Shown here: piece by piece, positions 49,584-56,827 of the stretch
Layout of the letters: each line of letters opens with the position of its first letter
Position numbering within the stretch: position 1 is the stretch's first letter
Assembly: GCF_000145235.1 (NCBI RefSeq)
Contig: NC_014391.1
Span: 186,001-250,000 of the forward strand
Reading direction: 5' to 3'
Length of the DNA: 64,000 nt
Source of the DNA: Micromonospora aurantiaca ATCC 27029
Lineage (GTDB): Bacteria > Actinomycetota > Actinomycetes > Mycobacteriales > Micromonosporaceae
Notes under the pieces: generated by a model
The model's database searches: none
What the model was told of the DNA's origin: nothing
The model's input: the letters and a program-made list of their open reading frames with translations, nothing else
Position numbers and translations under genes: made by a program

Positions 49584-50342
49584 ATGACCGACAGCCGAGC
49601 CACCGAACCAGTGCCGGACCCCGGTGACGAACTGACCGGCTCGCCGGCCGGTCCCGAGTCGGAGCCGGACGTCCTGCTCGACGTGCCTGAGCTGACAGTC
49701 GACGAGATCCGGCTCGCGGTGGACGGGCTCGACGCCGACCTGTCGCTGCGCGCCCGGCTGGCCAACCTGCTCCAGCTCGACGCCGGAGTCCGGGTGCACC
49801 TGGAGGGCGTCGAGCTGGACATCACCGGGGTGAGCGCCGAGGCGCTGCTCAAGGTACGGCTGGAGAAGCTGGTGCAGATCCTGGACCGGGCGCTGACCAC
49901 GATCGACCGGAACCCGCAGCTGATCGACGCGCTGGCCCGCTCGGCCGGTGTCACCCTGGACGACGTGCACCGGCTCGCCGCGCCGGTGGTGGACCAGACC
50001 GGTCGTACGGTGGCCGCAGCCGGCGAGGTGGTCGAGCGCACCGCTCCGGCGGTGTCCGGCCCGATCGAGGCACCCGAGCCGCCCGGGCGCCCGGCGCGGA
50101 CGGAGTCCGAGCGTGCCGCCGGATCGGGGCAGGGCGCCGGTGCGGGCCCGTCGGCGGAACGTCCCACCGAGAAGAAGCGCGGTTCGGAGCGCCCGGGCGG
50201 GGCCGGCCAGCCGGCGAGCGCCGCCGCCGAGGCGGCACAGTTGGCGGGACAGGCCGGACAGGCACTCCGGCAGGCCGGCCGGAGCGTCTGGGAGGCGATC
50301 CAGGGCAGCCCCACCCAGAACCGCCGCCCCCCAGAGACCTGA
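49584..50342 (+). CDS. Hypothetical protein, helical core with disordered C-terminal half
   Basis: 252 residues. Residues about 30-155 form an ordered region with a repeated heptad-like pattern (LDVPELTVDEIRLAVDGLDA, LRARLANLLQLDAGVRVHLEG, VRLEKLVQILDRALTTID). The rest is Pro/Ala/Glu/Arg-rich and ends in an amphipathic Ala/Gln segment (AAQLAGQAGQALRQAGRSVW). No signal or membrane segment. The pattern DAGVRVHLEGVELDITGV is familiar from Micromonosporaceae proteins of unknown role. ATG 49584 has GAGCGGGGAG upstream. Confidence 0.6.
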   Translation: MTDSRATEPVPDPGDELTGSPAGPESEPDVLLDVPELTVDEIRLAVDGLDADLSLRARLANLLQLDAGVRVHLEGVELDITGVSAEALLKVRLEKLVQILDRALTTIDRNPQLIDALARSAGVTLDDVHRLAAPVVDQTGRTVAAAGEVVERTAPAVSGPIEAPEPPGRPARTESERAAGSGQGAGAGPSAERPTEKKRGSERPGGAGQPASAAAEAAQLAGQAGQALRQAGRSVWEAIQGSPTQNRRPPET

Positions 50343-50399
50343 CCGCCCGCCGCCGGTCCCGCCGCCCGTCCGTCCGGGATCGGGTGACCGGGGAGGGCG

Positions 50400-50780
50400 T
50401 CACGCGGGTGGGAAGTCGTCCGGACCGGCCGAGGTGGAGGGCTGTGCGGCCTGCTGGTGGCGGCGGAGGAGTTCCTGGAGGGCGGCGATCTCGGACTGCA
50501 GGGCCTGACGTCCCTCCCTGGTGATCCGGATCCACGTCCGCGGACGACGGCCGTGGTAACCCTTCTCCACCTGGATCAGGCGTGCCTCCTCCAGCACGGT
50601 GAGGTGCCGGGACAGGTTGCCCGCGGTGAGTTCGAGGGCCTCCCGGAGATAGGCCACCTCCACCCGCTCGCCTTCGGCGGCGATGGTCAGGATGCCGAGC
50701 CGGTGCCGTTGGTGGACCGTGTCGTCGAGACCGTTCGTCGGGAATGGCCCGCCCGCGCGAGGGTCGTCCACGGTGCTCAC
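50400..50780 (-). CDS. Winged-helix transcriptional regulator (MarR/PadR-like, HTH_34 type)
   Basis: 126 residues with the layout of short regulators: RLGILTIAAEGERVEVAYLR, then the recognition part LTAGNLSRHLTVLEEARLIQVEKG, then the wing GRRPRTWIRITREGRQAL and a C-terminal coiled helix. It overlaps the upstream membrane-protein gene by 4 bp (GTGA) and so is its co-transcribed partner. The strong palindrome upstream of that operon is the probable site of autoregulation. Confidence 0.85.
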   Translation of the reverse strand: MSTVDDPRAGGPFPTNGLDDTVHQRHRLGILTIAAEGERVEVAYLREALELTAGNLSRHLTVLEEARLIQVEKGYHGRRPRTWIRITREGRQALQSEIAALQELLRRHQQAAQPSTSAGPDDFPPA

Positions 50781-51529
50781 GCGTACCCATTGTGCTGCTT
50801 CTTCGCGGCGGCGAGCGTCAGACCCCCGCCGATCAGCAGGACCGGTGCCGGGAGCATGGCCGCAAGCATGAAGCTGAACCGGGTCAGATCACCCGGTTGC
50901 AGGTCGGAGACCTGGAACCAGGCGTTCACGGCGACGAGCACGACGGTGTAGAGCCCGACCACGACCCACAGGCTACGGCTGCGTTCGAGGTGGGCGAGGA
51001 CCGCCAGGCCCACGGCGATCACGAGGTGCGGCAGCATGCCCCGGTTGGCGAGGCCGAGCAGCGGACCGGTCAGCCAACTGGTGCCGCCCGACACGGGTGC
51101 GCTGGTGTTGAACAGCAGGAACTCCAGGACGACCGGAAGGGTGAGGCCGACGAGTGTGCCCGCGATGCCGGCGATGACGTACGCACGGGTCGGGGTCTGA
51201 ACGCCCGCTCGCCGGCCGTGCCAGCGGTACCAGGCCAGGCCGGCCAGGTAGCCGCCGACGAGCGCGGCCAGCCAGTACCAGCCCAGAGCGGTCGACTTCT
51301 CCAGGAAGCCGCCGCCGAGACCGGTCAGGACAGGACCGTCGGACCCGGCGCGCAGCGCGGGTGGCTCCGCCGACTCCACGTACAGCGGCGCGGCCGCCGC
51401 GATGAGCACCCCGAAGAGCAGGAGCGGAAGCCAGTACGCCTGACGGGCCGCCCGCGCCTGCCGGCGGAGGGTGGTCATCGAGGCGAGCAGTTCCTGGGCA
51501 TCGTCCTCGCGGGGTGACTCGGACGGCAT
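50777..51529 (-). CDS. Multi-span membrane protein partnered with a winged-helix regulator
   Basis: 250 residues with about six hydrophobic segments (for example WLPLLLFGVLIAAAAPLYV, YWLAALVGGYLAGLAWY, LVGLTLPVVLEFLLF, LVIAVGLAVLAHL, LWVVVGLYTVVLVAVNAW, AAMLPAPVLLIGGGLTLAA). A cytosolic, basic N-terminus precedes the first. It resembles the membrane proteins that often sit before HTH_34-type regulators in actinomycetes. No transport or enzyme motif seen. ATG 51529 has GGAACC/GAGG-type spacing, and the gene overlaps the regulator gene. Confidence 0.75.
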   Translation of the reverse strand: MPSESPREDDAQELLASMTTLRRQARAARQAYWLPLLLFGVLIAAAAPLYVESAEPPALRAGSDGPVLTGLGGGFLEKSTALGWYWLAALVGGYLAGLAWYRWHGRRAGVQTPTRAYVIAGIAGTLVGLTLPVVLEFLLFNTSAPVSGGTSWLTGPLLGLANRGMLPHLVIAVGLAVLAHLERSRSLWVVVGLYTVVLVAVNAWFQVSDLQPGDLTRFSFMLAAMLPAPVLLIGGGLTLAAAKKQHNGYA

Positions 51530-51562
51530 GGTTCCTCCCGGCAGCCGTAGCGCTGTGACCCA

Positions 51563-51587
51563 AATAGGTTTGCAGCGCAAACCTATT
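51563..51587. promoter_or_regulatory. 25-bp palindromic operator upstream of the membrane protein - regulator operon
   Basis: Perfect 10-bp arms AATAGGTTTG (51563-51572) and CAAACCTATT (51578-51587), spacer CAGCG, 33 bp upstream of the membrane-protein start. It is AT-richer than its surroundings and close to where a promoter should be. Confidence 0.75.
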
Positions 51588-51642
51588 CGCGCAAGAGGTC
51601 GAGGGTCTCGAACATCCGCGCCTGTTTCGACATTTCTCTAGG

Positions 51643-51660
51643 TTGACAGACTTCGAATCA
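51643..51660 (+). promoter_or_regulatory. Candidate promoter/operator of the ArsI/CadI-like gene
   Basis: A consensus -35 hexamer TTGACA (51643-51648) is followed by GACTTCGAATC (about 51648-51658), a near-palindrome around TTCGAA, and TCAA. The TTGA...TCAA frame and TTCGAA centre resemble ArsR/SmtB-type operators. No arsR gene is adjacent. Confidence 0.4.
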
Positions 51661-51709
51661 AGAGGCAGGGTGGAGACTGCTTCGATAAACATCTAGACAG
51701 GGGGTTCCC

Positions 51710-52147
51710 ATGTCCCGCGTCCAGCTCGCCCTGCGCGTGTCCGACCTCGAAGGCTCCGTGGCCTTCTACAGCAAGCTGTTCGGCGTCGAGCCGGCCAAGC
51801 GCCGCCCCGGCTACGCCAACTTCGCGGTGGAGAACCCGCCGCTGAAGCTCGTACTCCTCGAAGGTGAGCCCGGCCTGCCGACGGTGATGGACCACCTCGG
51901 GGTCGAGGTGTCCACCACCGAGGAGGTCAACGCCGCGACCAACCGCCTCACCGAGTCCGGCCTGATCACGCTGGAGGAGAACGACACCGAGTGCTGCTAC
52001 GCGCTCCAGGACAAGGTCTGGGTACGCGGCCCCGGCGACGAGCCGTGGGAGGTCTACACGGTCAAGGCCGACTCGCCGCAGCTGGCGAAGGCGACCGAGA
52101 GCGCCTGTTGCGCCTCGGACGCGGCGGAGCAGCCCGCCGCTGTCTGA
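51710..52147 (+). CDS. ArsI/CadI-family VOC metalloenzyme-like protein
   Basis: 145 residues, one VOC (glyoxalase/bleomycin-resistance) fold: RVQLALRVSDLEGSVAFYSKLFG, AVENPPLKLVLLEG, HLGVEV, then CYALQDKVWVRGPGDEPWEVYTV. The motifs match the ArsI/CadI group, including vicinal cysteines at DTECCYAL and ACCASDA, which in ArsI bind trivalent organoarsenicals. ArsI is a C-As lyase, and CadI is cadmium-induced. The specific substrate here is unproven. ATG 51710 has GGGGG nearby. A strong terminator follows. Confidence 0.88.
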   Translation: MSRVQLALRVSDLEGSVAFYSKLFGVEPAKRRPGYANFAVENPPLKLVLLEGEPGLPTVMDHLGVEVSTTEEVNAATNRLTESGLITLEENDTECCYALQDKVWVRGPGDEPWEVYTVKADSPQLAKATESACCASDAAEQPAAV

Positions 52148-52159
52148 GCCGGATGCCAC

Positions 52160-52195
52160 GAGGTCCCCACCGGCCTGCACGCCGGTGGGGACCTC
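52160..52195. terminator. Terminator of the ArsI/CadI-like gene
   Basis: 14-bp-plus stem AGGTCCCCACCGGC / GCCGGTGGGGACCT, loop CTGCAC, followed by CTTTCG. It also faces the convergent lipoprotein gene. Confidence 0.8.
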
Positions 52196-52211
52196 TTTCG
52201 TGCGCCGGCGG

Positions 52212-53177
52212 CTACCGTGCCTCGGCGAATTTCAGCCGTTCGAGCTTTTCGACGTAGACGAACCGCTTCCCGTCCGGCGAGAAGCTCGGGTGGTAGGCGC
52301 GGGCGCCGCCGGCGATCCTCGTCTTCTTCCCGGTGCGGACGTCGACCGACCAGACCCCGCCCACGTGGTCCGACGCGACGGCGGCGATCACCGACCGGCC
52401 GTCCGGCGACACCGCCAGGTCGGCGAGGCCGGGAAGCTCCGTGATGAACCTGGCTGTGGCCGATCCGACGGCCCACTCCGTCAGGTGCCAGGTGAGATCG
52501 TCCGGACTCACCTCGGGCGGCAGCGGCAACCTGCCGAGGGAGTCGGGTGCGGTGATGAAGAACAGCCGTTCACCCAGCGCCGCAGGCGACCGCGCCAGCA
52601 CCGTCGACTCGCAATCCGTGTCACCGCCGCTCAGGTTGAAGGTCACTCCGCCCACCGTCACCGGAGAGCCGAACTCGTACGCCTTCCCGTCGGCGAGCAA
52701 CTGGACTCCCCCCGGACCGCACTCCCGGGGCGCCTCCACATATCCCCCGCCGCCACGGTTCACGAGTGCGGCTTCGGCGAGGAAACGCGTCGACGCCAGA
52801 GGCTCGAACGTCCTGTCGGCGGGCGAGTAGCTGAGCAGCTCGGTTTCGTCCCAGCCGCATTCGAGGGCCACCCCGAGGTCGCCGCCGGGGCCGGCGAACA
52901 GGAAGCTGAACAAGCCCGCTTCGCAGGTGGATACCGCTGGCGCGCGCTTGAGAACGGGTTCCTCGGCGCTCCCATCGGGTCGCTGCCGCCACACCTCGGC
53001 TACTCCCGAGCCCGAGGTCGAGGTCACCTCCCGCAGGTAGTAGACCCAGCCGTCGGCGGCCCAGACCGGATGGAACAGGGAGACTCGGTCCAGGAGCCCC
53101 GAGACCCGGCCACACCCGCCGAGCAGGATCACGGCCAGTACGAGGACCGGCGTCAGAGCCGTACGCAGCGCACGCAC
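52212..53177 (-). CDS. Lipoprotein with TolB/WD40-like beta-propeller repeats
   Basis: 321 residues. A lipoprotein signal (VLVLAVILLGGCGR) is followed by repeats with the propeller pattern, such as VWRQRPDGSAEEPV, LAVSPDGRSVIAAVASDHVGGVW and PSFSPDGKRFVYVEKLE. Seven cysteines occur in the mature part. No enzymatic motif. Exported and membrane-anchored on the outside. Its role is not clear. GTG 53177. Confidence 0.75.
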   Translation of the reverse strand: MRALRTALTPVLVLAVILLGGCGRVSGLLDRVSLFHPVWAADGWVYYLREVTSTSGSGVAEVWRQRPDGSAEEPVLKRAPAVSTCEAGLFSFLFAGPGGDLGVALECGWDETELLSYSPADRTFEPLASTRFLAEAALVNRGGGGYVEAPRECGPGGVQLLADGKAYEFGSPVTVGGVTFNLSGGDTDCESTVLARSPAALGERLFFITAPDSLGRLPLPPEVSPDDLTWHLTEWAVGSATARFITELPGLADLAVSPDGRSVIAAVASDHVGGVWSVDVRTGKKTRIAGGARAYHPSFSPDGKRFVYVEKLERLKFAEAR

Positions 53178-53334
53178 ACGTGGCCTTCCGGTGGCATCCT
53201 GTCCGCCACTCGGCGGGCCCGCTCACCGTAGACGCGGGACGCGTCGCGCGAGTGCCCGCTCCACGCCGCGGTGCCTCCGTCGCGATGCACCCGGCCGATG
53301 GAACCACAGGGGCCGTCCGAGCGTCGGTATCGGT

Positions 53335-53862
53335 GTGAAGCTGCGCGCCGCGATTCTGCTCGCCCTGACCGCCCTCAGCCTCGGCCTCGTCGTGGTCGCC
53401 TCACCGGCGGAGCCGGCCTGGGCGTGCAGTTGCGCGCGCACCGGCGCGGACGAGCGTGCCGACCTCATCGTCGTCGGCACGATCACCGAGGTGACGGACA
53501 CCGGGGTCCAGCTCGCGGTGGAATCGGTCGAGAAGGGCAGCCTCCGGGCAGGGGCCACGCTCCGGCTGAGGGTGGGCCGCCAGGAGGAGAGCTGCGGCTA
53601 CGACTTCCGCACCGGCACCCGGTACCGCGTGAACTCCCGCGACGGCGTCACCGGGCTGTGCGCGGGAATCACCGCCGCACCTGCGCAGGTGCAGACCACA
53701 CCGTCCGCGCCCGCAGCCGCCCCGACGCTCGTCACGGCCTTACCGGCACCTGCACAGGTGCCGGGCCGTCTGTGGCTCGTGGGCGGTGCCGTGCTGACAG
53801 TTCTCGCCGCCGGACTGGTCGCTGTGTCCATGCGACGGCGCCGGATCGAAGCAAAAAGGTAA
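53335..53862 (+). CDS. Exported NTR/TIMP-like domain protein with C-terminal membrane anchor
   Basis: 175 residues. The signal peptide (AAILLALTALSLGLVVVASP) ends at PAWA and leaves a mature N-terminus CSCARTGADERADLIVVGTI. The CxC start followed by an OB-like beta-barrel (LAVESVEKGSLRAGATLRL) and later cysteines (EESCGYDF, TGLCAGI) is the pattern of TIMP / netrin-like (NTR) domains. The C-terminus has one membrane helix (LVGGAVLTVLAAGLVAVSM) and RRRRIEAKR. Function in actinobacteria is unknown. GTG 53335 gives a proper signal peptide. Confidence 0.75.
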   Translation: MKLRAAILLALTALSLGLVVVASPAEPAWACSCARTGADERADLIVVGTITEVTDTGVQLAVESVEKGSLRAGATLRLRVGRQEESCGYDFRTGTRYRVNSRDGVTGLCAGITAAPAQVQTTPSAPAAAPTLVTALPAPAQVPGRLWLVGGAVLTVLAAGLVAVSMRRRRIEAKR

Positions 53863-53900
53863 CGGGCAGACCGGACAGGCAGGCTTCTAGCGCACAAAGC

Positions 53901-53935
53901 AGAACGCCGACCTGCGTTCCCGCTGGTCGGCGCTC
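53901..53935 (-). terminator. Terminator after the tRNA-Phe gene
   Basis: Stem GCGCCGACC / GGTCGGCG(T) on the minus strand with a 12-base loop, followed by TTCTGCTTTG. It lies 25 bases after the tRNA-Phe 3' end and also behind the convergent NTR-like gene. Confidence 0.6.
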
Positions 53936-53958
53936 CTGTAGCCCGGCGAAAGGCTATG

Positions 53959-54032
53959 TGGCCAGGGGCGGGGTCGAACCGCCGACCTTCCGATTTTCAG
54001 TCGGACGCTCGTACCAACTGAGCTACCTGGCC
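53959..54032 (-). tRNA. tRNA-Phe (GAA)
   Basis: 74-base cloverleaf on the minus strand. Acceptor GGCCAGG / CCTGGCC with discriminator A, D-arm with GCTCAGTTGGTACGAGC, anticodon loop CTGAAAA (anticodon GAA), and T-loop GGTTCGACC. CCA is not encoded. Last of a three-tRNA cluster. Confidence 0.95.
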
Positions 54033-54073
54033 GTGGTGCTCGGCACATGCTACCGCACGGGCCGATACGCAGA

Positions 54074-54099
54074 ACGCCGCGCATCGAGCTGCGCGGCGT
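54074..54099. terminator. Perfect 10-bp hairpin between tRNA-Asp and tRNA-Phe
   Basis: ACGCCGCGCA / TGCGCGGCGT, loop TCGAGC. It could terminate or attenuate transcripts from the upstream tRNA genes, or act as a processing signal if the three tRNAs form one transcript. Confidence 0.55.
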
Positions 54100-54108
54100 C
54101 AGCGCTTG

Positions 54109-54182
54109 CGGTCCTGACGGGACTTGAACCCGCGACCTCCGCCTTGACAGGGCGGCGAGCACTCCAACTGCTCCACAGGACC
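54109..54182 (-). tRNA. tRNA-Asp (GTC)
   Basis: 74 bases on the minus strand. Acceptor GGTCCTG / CAGGACC with discriminator G, as expected for Asp, anticodon loop CTGTCAA (GTC), T-loop GGTTCAAGTCC. CCA not encoded. Confidence 0.95.
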
Positions 54183-54215
54183 TGGCTGGTGTTGCATCCG
54201 GCGCGAGCCGGACCG

Positions 54216-54288
54216 TGCCCCCAACGGGATTCGAACCCGTGCTACCGCCTTGAAAGGGCGGCGTCCTGGGCCGCTAGACGATGAGGGC
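54216..54288 (-). tRNA. tRNA-Glu (TTC)
   Basis: 73 bases on the minus strand. Acceptor GCCCTCA / TGGGGGC with one T-G pair and discriminator A, D-arm TCGTCTAGCGGCCCAGGA, anticodon loop CTTTCAA (TTC), T-loop GGTTCGAATCC. CCA not encoded. First of the cluster Glu-Asp-Phe. The promoter must lie in 54289-54431. Confidence 0.95.
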
Positions 54289-54431
54289 GGCCCCGCCATC
54301 ATTGCACACTCGCAACTTCAAGCGGACTTGCTCCCATCCGGCCCCGCCGGAGGCAGGAGAAGCATATGTCATGCCTGCGCGGACGACAAAACCGGTATGG
54401 GCACGGCCGTGGAGCCGGGCAAAACCGCAGG

Positions 54432-55220
54432 TCAGCGCGGCAGGGCGATGCCGTACCGCCGCTTCAGGTCCGGGATTAGGTGCCGGCAGGCGGCCATCGT
54501 CTGGGCCCGGTCGCCCCCCGCGTCGTGCATCAGCACGACCGAGCCGTGCCGGGTGGCGCCCTTCACCCGCTTGATGATCGTCTTCGCCGGTGGGTGGTCC
54601 CAGTCCTGCGGATCCACGCTCCAGTGCAGCGGGCGCAGGCCCATCTGCTGGGCGATCGTGACCTCCTCGGCCGTCCAGCGGCCACCGGGCTGGCGGAACC
54701 AGGTGATCGGCGCCTTGGGCGCGGCGGCGTGGATGGCCTCGTTCGTCCGTTCCAGGTCGGATCGGATCTCGGCGGCGGAGCGCCGGCCCAGGTTCACGTC
54801 GTGGTGCCAGCTGTGATTGCAGAGCTGGTGCCCCTCCCGGACGATCCGGGCCACCAGTTCCGGGTAGCGCTTGGCCTGCTTGCCGACGACGCAGAAGGTG
54901 GCCTTCACGTGGGCCGCCCGGAGCTGGGCCAGGATCTGCGGGGTGTAGCGGGGATCCGGCCCGTCGTCGAAGGTGAGCGCCACCCCGTTGCTCCCGCTGG
55001 CCCGGTGCAGGCCCGCCGGCAGTTTCTTCGGCAGCGGGCGCAGCTTGGGCTTCGCGGGGGTGGTGGGGGTCGGTGAGGGCTTCGTCACCGGCGTCGGGGA
55101 CGGCGACGCCGAGGCCGACGGCGGTGCGGCGGCCTTCTCGGGTGACTTGCCGGCTTCGCCGCAGCCGGTGACGAGAAGCACCAGGCCCAGGGCGAGCGCC
55201 GACAGGGCGCGTGGACGCAT
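54432..55220 (-). CDS. Polysaccharide deacetylase (NodB-type) lipoprotein
   Basis: 262 residues, probably peptidoglycan- or chitin-type N-deacetylase. The lipobox is LVTGCGE. A Pro/Ser/Thr linker follows, then the NodB domain from about residue 75: TFDDGPDPRYTPQIL (catalytic Asp pair), HQLCNHSWHHDVNL (metal-binding HSxxH), FRQPGGRW, WSVDPQDWDHP and the final VLMHDAGGDRAQT motif. ATG 55220. Monocistronic, exported and attached to the membrane. Confidence 0.92.
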   Translation of the reverse strand: MRPRALSALALGLVLLVTGCGEAGKSPEKAAAPPSASASPSPTPVTKPSPTPTTPAKPKLRPLPKKLPAGLHRASGSNGVALTFDDGPDPRYTPQILAQLRAAHVKATFCVVGKQAKRYPELVARIVREGHQLCNHSWHHDVNLGRRSAAEIRSDLERTNEAIHAAAPKAPITWFRQPGGRWTAEEVTIAQQMGLRPLHWSVDPQDWDHPPAKTIIKRVKGATRHGSVVLMHDAGGDRAQTMAACRHLIPDLKRRYGIALPR

Positions 55221-55296
55221 TCGTCGCTCCCGGAGGGGTCGGGGTCAGACGGACTTTCCGACCGTAGTGGACGCCGACCCGGAACGGGAGAGGGGC

Positions 55297-56244
55297 TCAG
55301 CTTGTCGTCGACTGGTCCAGCGAGTCCCGTACCGCCACGGCCAGCGACAACGCCTCGGCCAGGTCCACCGGCCGGACCACCCCGGCCGGCAGCGAGTCGG
55401 CCCGCCAGCCGGGCCCGGCGGCGAGCACCAGCAGCGGCCGGCGTGGCACCGCCAGCAGCGCGGTGAGCTGGCACGGGTCGGCTGTGGCGCGGATGTGCGA
55501 CCAGAGCACCACGGCCGCCGGACCGGTCCGGTTGACGGCCTCGACCAGGGCCGGCACCGGTACGCGGGCACCGAGCATGCGGTAACTCACACCGACCTCG
55601 GCCAGCGCGGCGGCGAGTGCCTCCAGCGGCAGCGAATGCTGCTCCTCGTCGGCGCAGGAGAGCAGGATCCGGGGCGGACCGGTCATCGGGTACGTCCGCG
55701 CCACTGTGGCGAACGCCTCGGAGACGCACCGGGACATGAGGTGTTCCACCTCGATCAGCGCGGAGGTGGCGGCGTGCCGCTCCCCGATGCCGGCGAGCAC
55801 CGGCCGCAGCAGCCCCTCCCAGGTCGCCACCACCCCGTCGGCGGCCAGTGCGTCGGCGATGGTCCGGCCGATGGTCACCGAGTCCAGTCGCATGGCGGCA
55901 CGGGCCAGCCCGCGCGCCGCCGGCCCGGCCCGGCCGACCGGGATGGTGGTGCCGCCGCCGTCGCGTACCGTCGAGGCCCGTGCCTTGAGGCCGAGCCGCT
56001 CCGGAGGCAGCACGGCCGGCGCCTGCCGGGCCCAGCGGGCGGCCTCGGCGGGCGCGACCCCCTCGGTGGTCAGCCGGCGCATGATCTCCAGGCGGGCGAG
56101 GTCGGCCGGCGTGTACCGCCGGTGGTGGCCCGGTACGTGCTCGCTGGGGCCGAGACCGTAGCGCTGGTGCCAGGTACGCAGCGTGGTGACCGCCACGCCC
56201 AGTCGGCGTGCGACGGCCCCCGCGCTCAGCGCCTCATCGGCCAC
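55297..56244 (-). CDS. MerR-type regulator with cobalamin-binding-like domain (LitR/CarH family)
   Basis: 315 residues. An N-terminal MerR helix-turn-helix (LSAGAVARRLGVAVTTLRTW, HHRRYTPADLARLEIMRRL) is followed by a four-helix region (ADGVVATWEGLLRPVLAGIG, ALIEVEHLMSRCVSEAF) and a Rossmann-like B12-binding fold. The B12 His site may be EEQHSLPLEAL, a variant of the usual DxHxxG, so cobalamin binding needs proof. It is the fourth gene of crtE-crtI-idi-merR. In Streptomyces, LitR controls light-induced crt and phr genes, and here photolyase and crtB are divergent from the same region, so light control is likely. GTG 56244 overlaps idi by 11 bp. Confidence 0.85.
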   Translation of the reverse strand: MADEALSAGAVARRLGVAVTTLRTWHQRYGLGPSEHVPGHHRRYTPADLARLEIMRRLTTEGVAPAEAARWARQAPAVLPPERLGLKARASTVRDGGGTTIPVGRAGPAARGLARAAMRLDSVTIGRTIADALAADGVVATWEGLLRPVLAGIGERHAATSALIEVEHLMSRCVSEAFATVARTYPMTGPPRILLSCADEEQHSLPLEALAAALAEVGVSYRMLGARVPVPALVEAVNRTGPAAVVLWSHIRATADPCQLTALLAVPRRPLLVLAAGPGWRADSLPAGVVRPVDLAEALSLAVAVRDSLDQSTTS

Positions 56245-56827
56245 CCGACCGCTCCGGTGCCTCGGTGGCCGGTACGCCCGGCCGGGACGCGTCGGTGGGG
56301 TGCAGCAGCCGGTTGACCACGCCGCCGAGCCACGGCGCGTACTCGCGGGGGTGGGCGTCCAGGTCGGCCACCACCGCGCCGGGGTCGACCCAGCGCAGGT
56401 CGGCCACCTCGTCCGGGTCGGGCCGCGTGACCAGGTCGGCGGGTACGTCGGCGCGCAGCACGTGGTCGTACTCGAACTCGACCCGTCCGGTCGCCGGGTC
56501 CTCGGCGTAGTAGAGGTAGACGCCCACCTCGGTGAGGTCGACCGCGTCGACGCCGAGTTCCTCGGCGAGCCGCCGGTTGGCGGCCTCGGTCAGCGACTGA
56601 CCGGGCAGCGGGTGTCCGCAGCAGGAGTTCGCCCAGCGCAGCGGGAACCGCGTCTTGACCGCGGCCCGCTGCTGCAACAGCACCCGCCCGTCGGGATCGA
56701 CGAGGAGCACCGAGAAGGCGCGGTGCAGCCGCCCGGGTGGCTGGTGGGCGGTCGCCACCGTGGTCTCGCCGATCACCAGCCCGTCGTCGTCGACCAGCTC
56801 GACCAGGTGGGTCTCCCGCTCGCTCAC
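56234..56827 (-). CDS. idi: Isopentenyl-diphosphate delta-isomerase (type 1)
   Basis: Nudix-fold Idi, interconverting IPP and DMAPP. 197 residues: LHRAFSVLLVD, TRFPLRWANSCCGHPLPGQS (active-site Cys and His), ANRRLAEELGVD, FEYDHVL and WVDPGAV. The C-terminal ~20 residues are Pro/Gly/Arg-rich and extend past the fold. GTG 56827 overlaps crtI by 4 bp. Feeds precursors to CrtE. Confidence 0.94.
   Translation of the reverse strand: MSERETHLVELVDDDGLVIGETTVATAHQPPGRLHRAFSVLLVDPDGRVLLQQRAAVKTRFPLRWANSCCGHPLPGQSLTEAANRRLAEELGVDAVDLTEVGVYLYYAEDPATGRVEFEYDHVLRADVPADLVTRPDPDEVADLRWVDPGAVVADLDAHPREYAPWLGGVVNRLLHPTDASRPGVPATEAPERSGGR

Noticed and set aside
48252..50342. Plus-strand frame of 696 codons
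   Set aside because: It runs out of frame through the DUF2786 gene and antisense to the SRPBCC gene. Only the last part (49584 on) is a real coding sequence.
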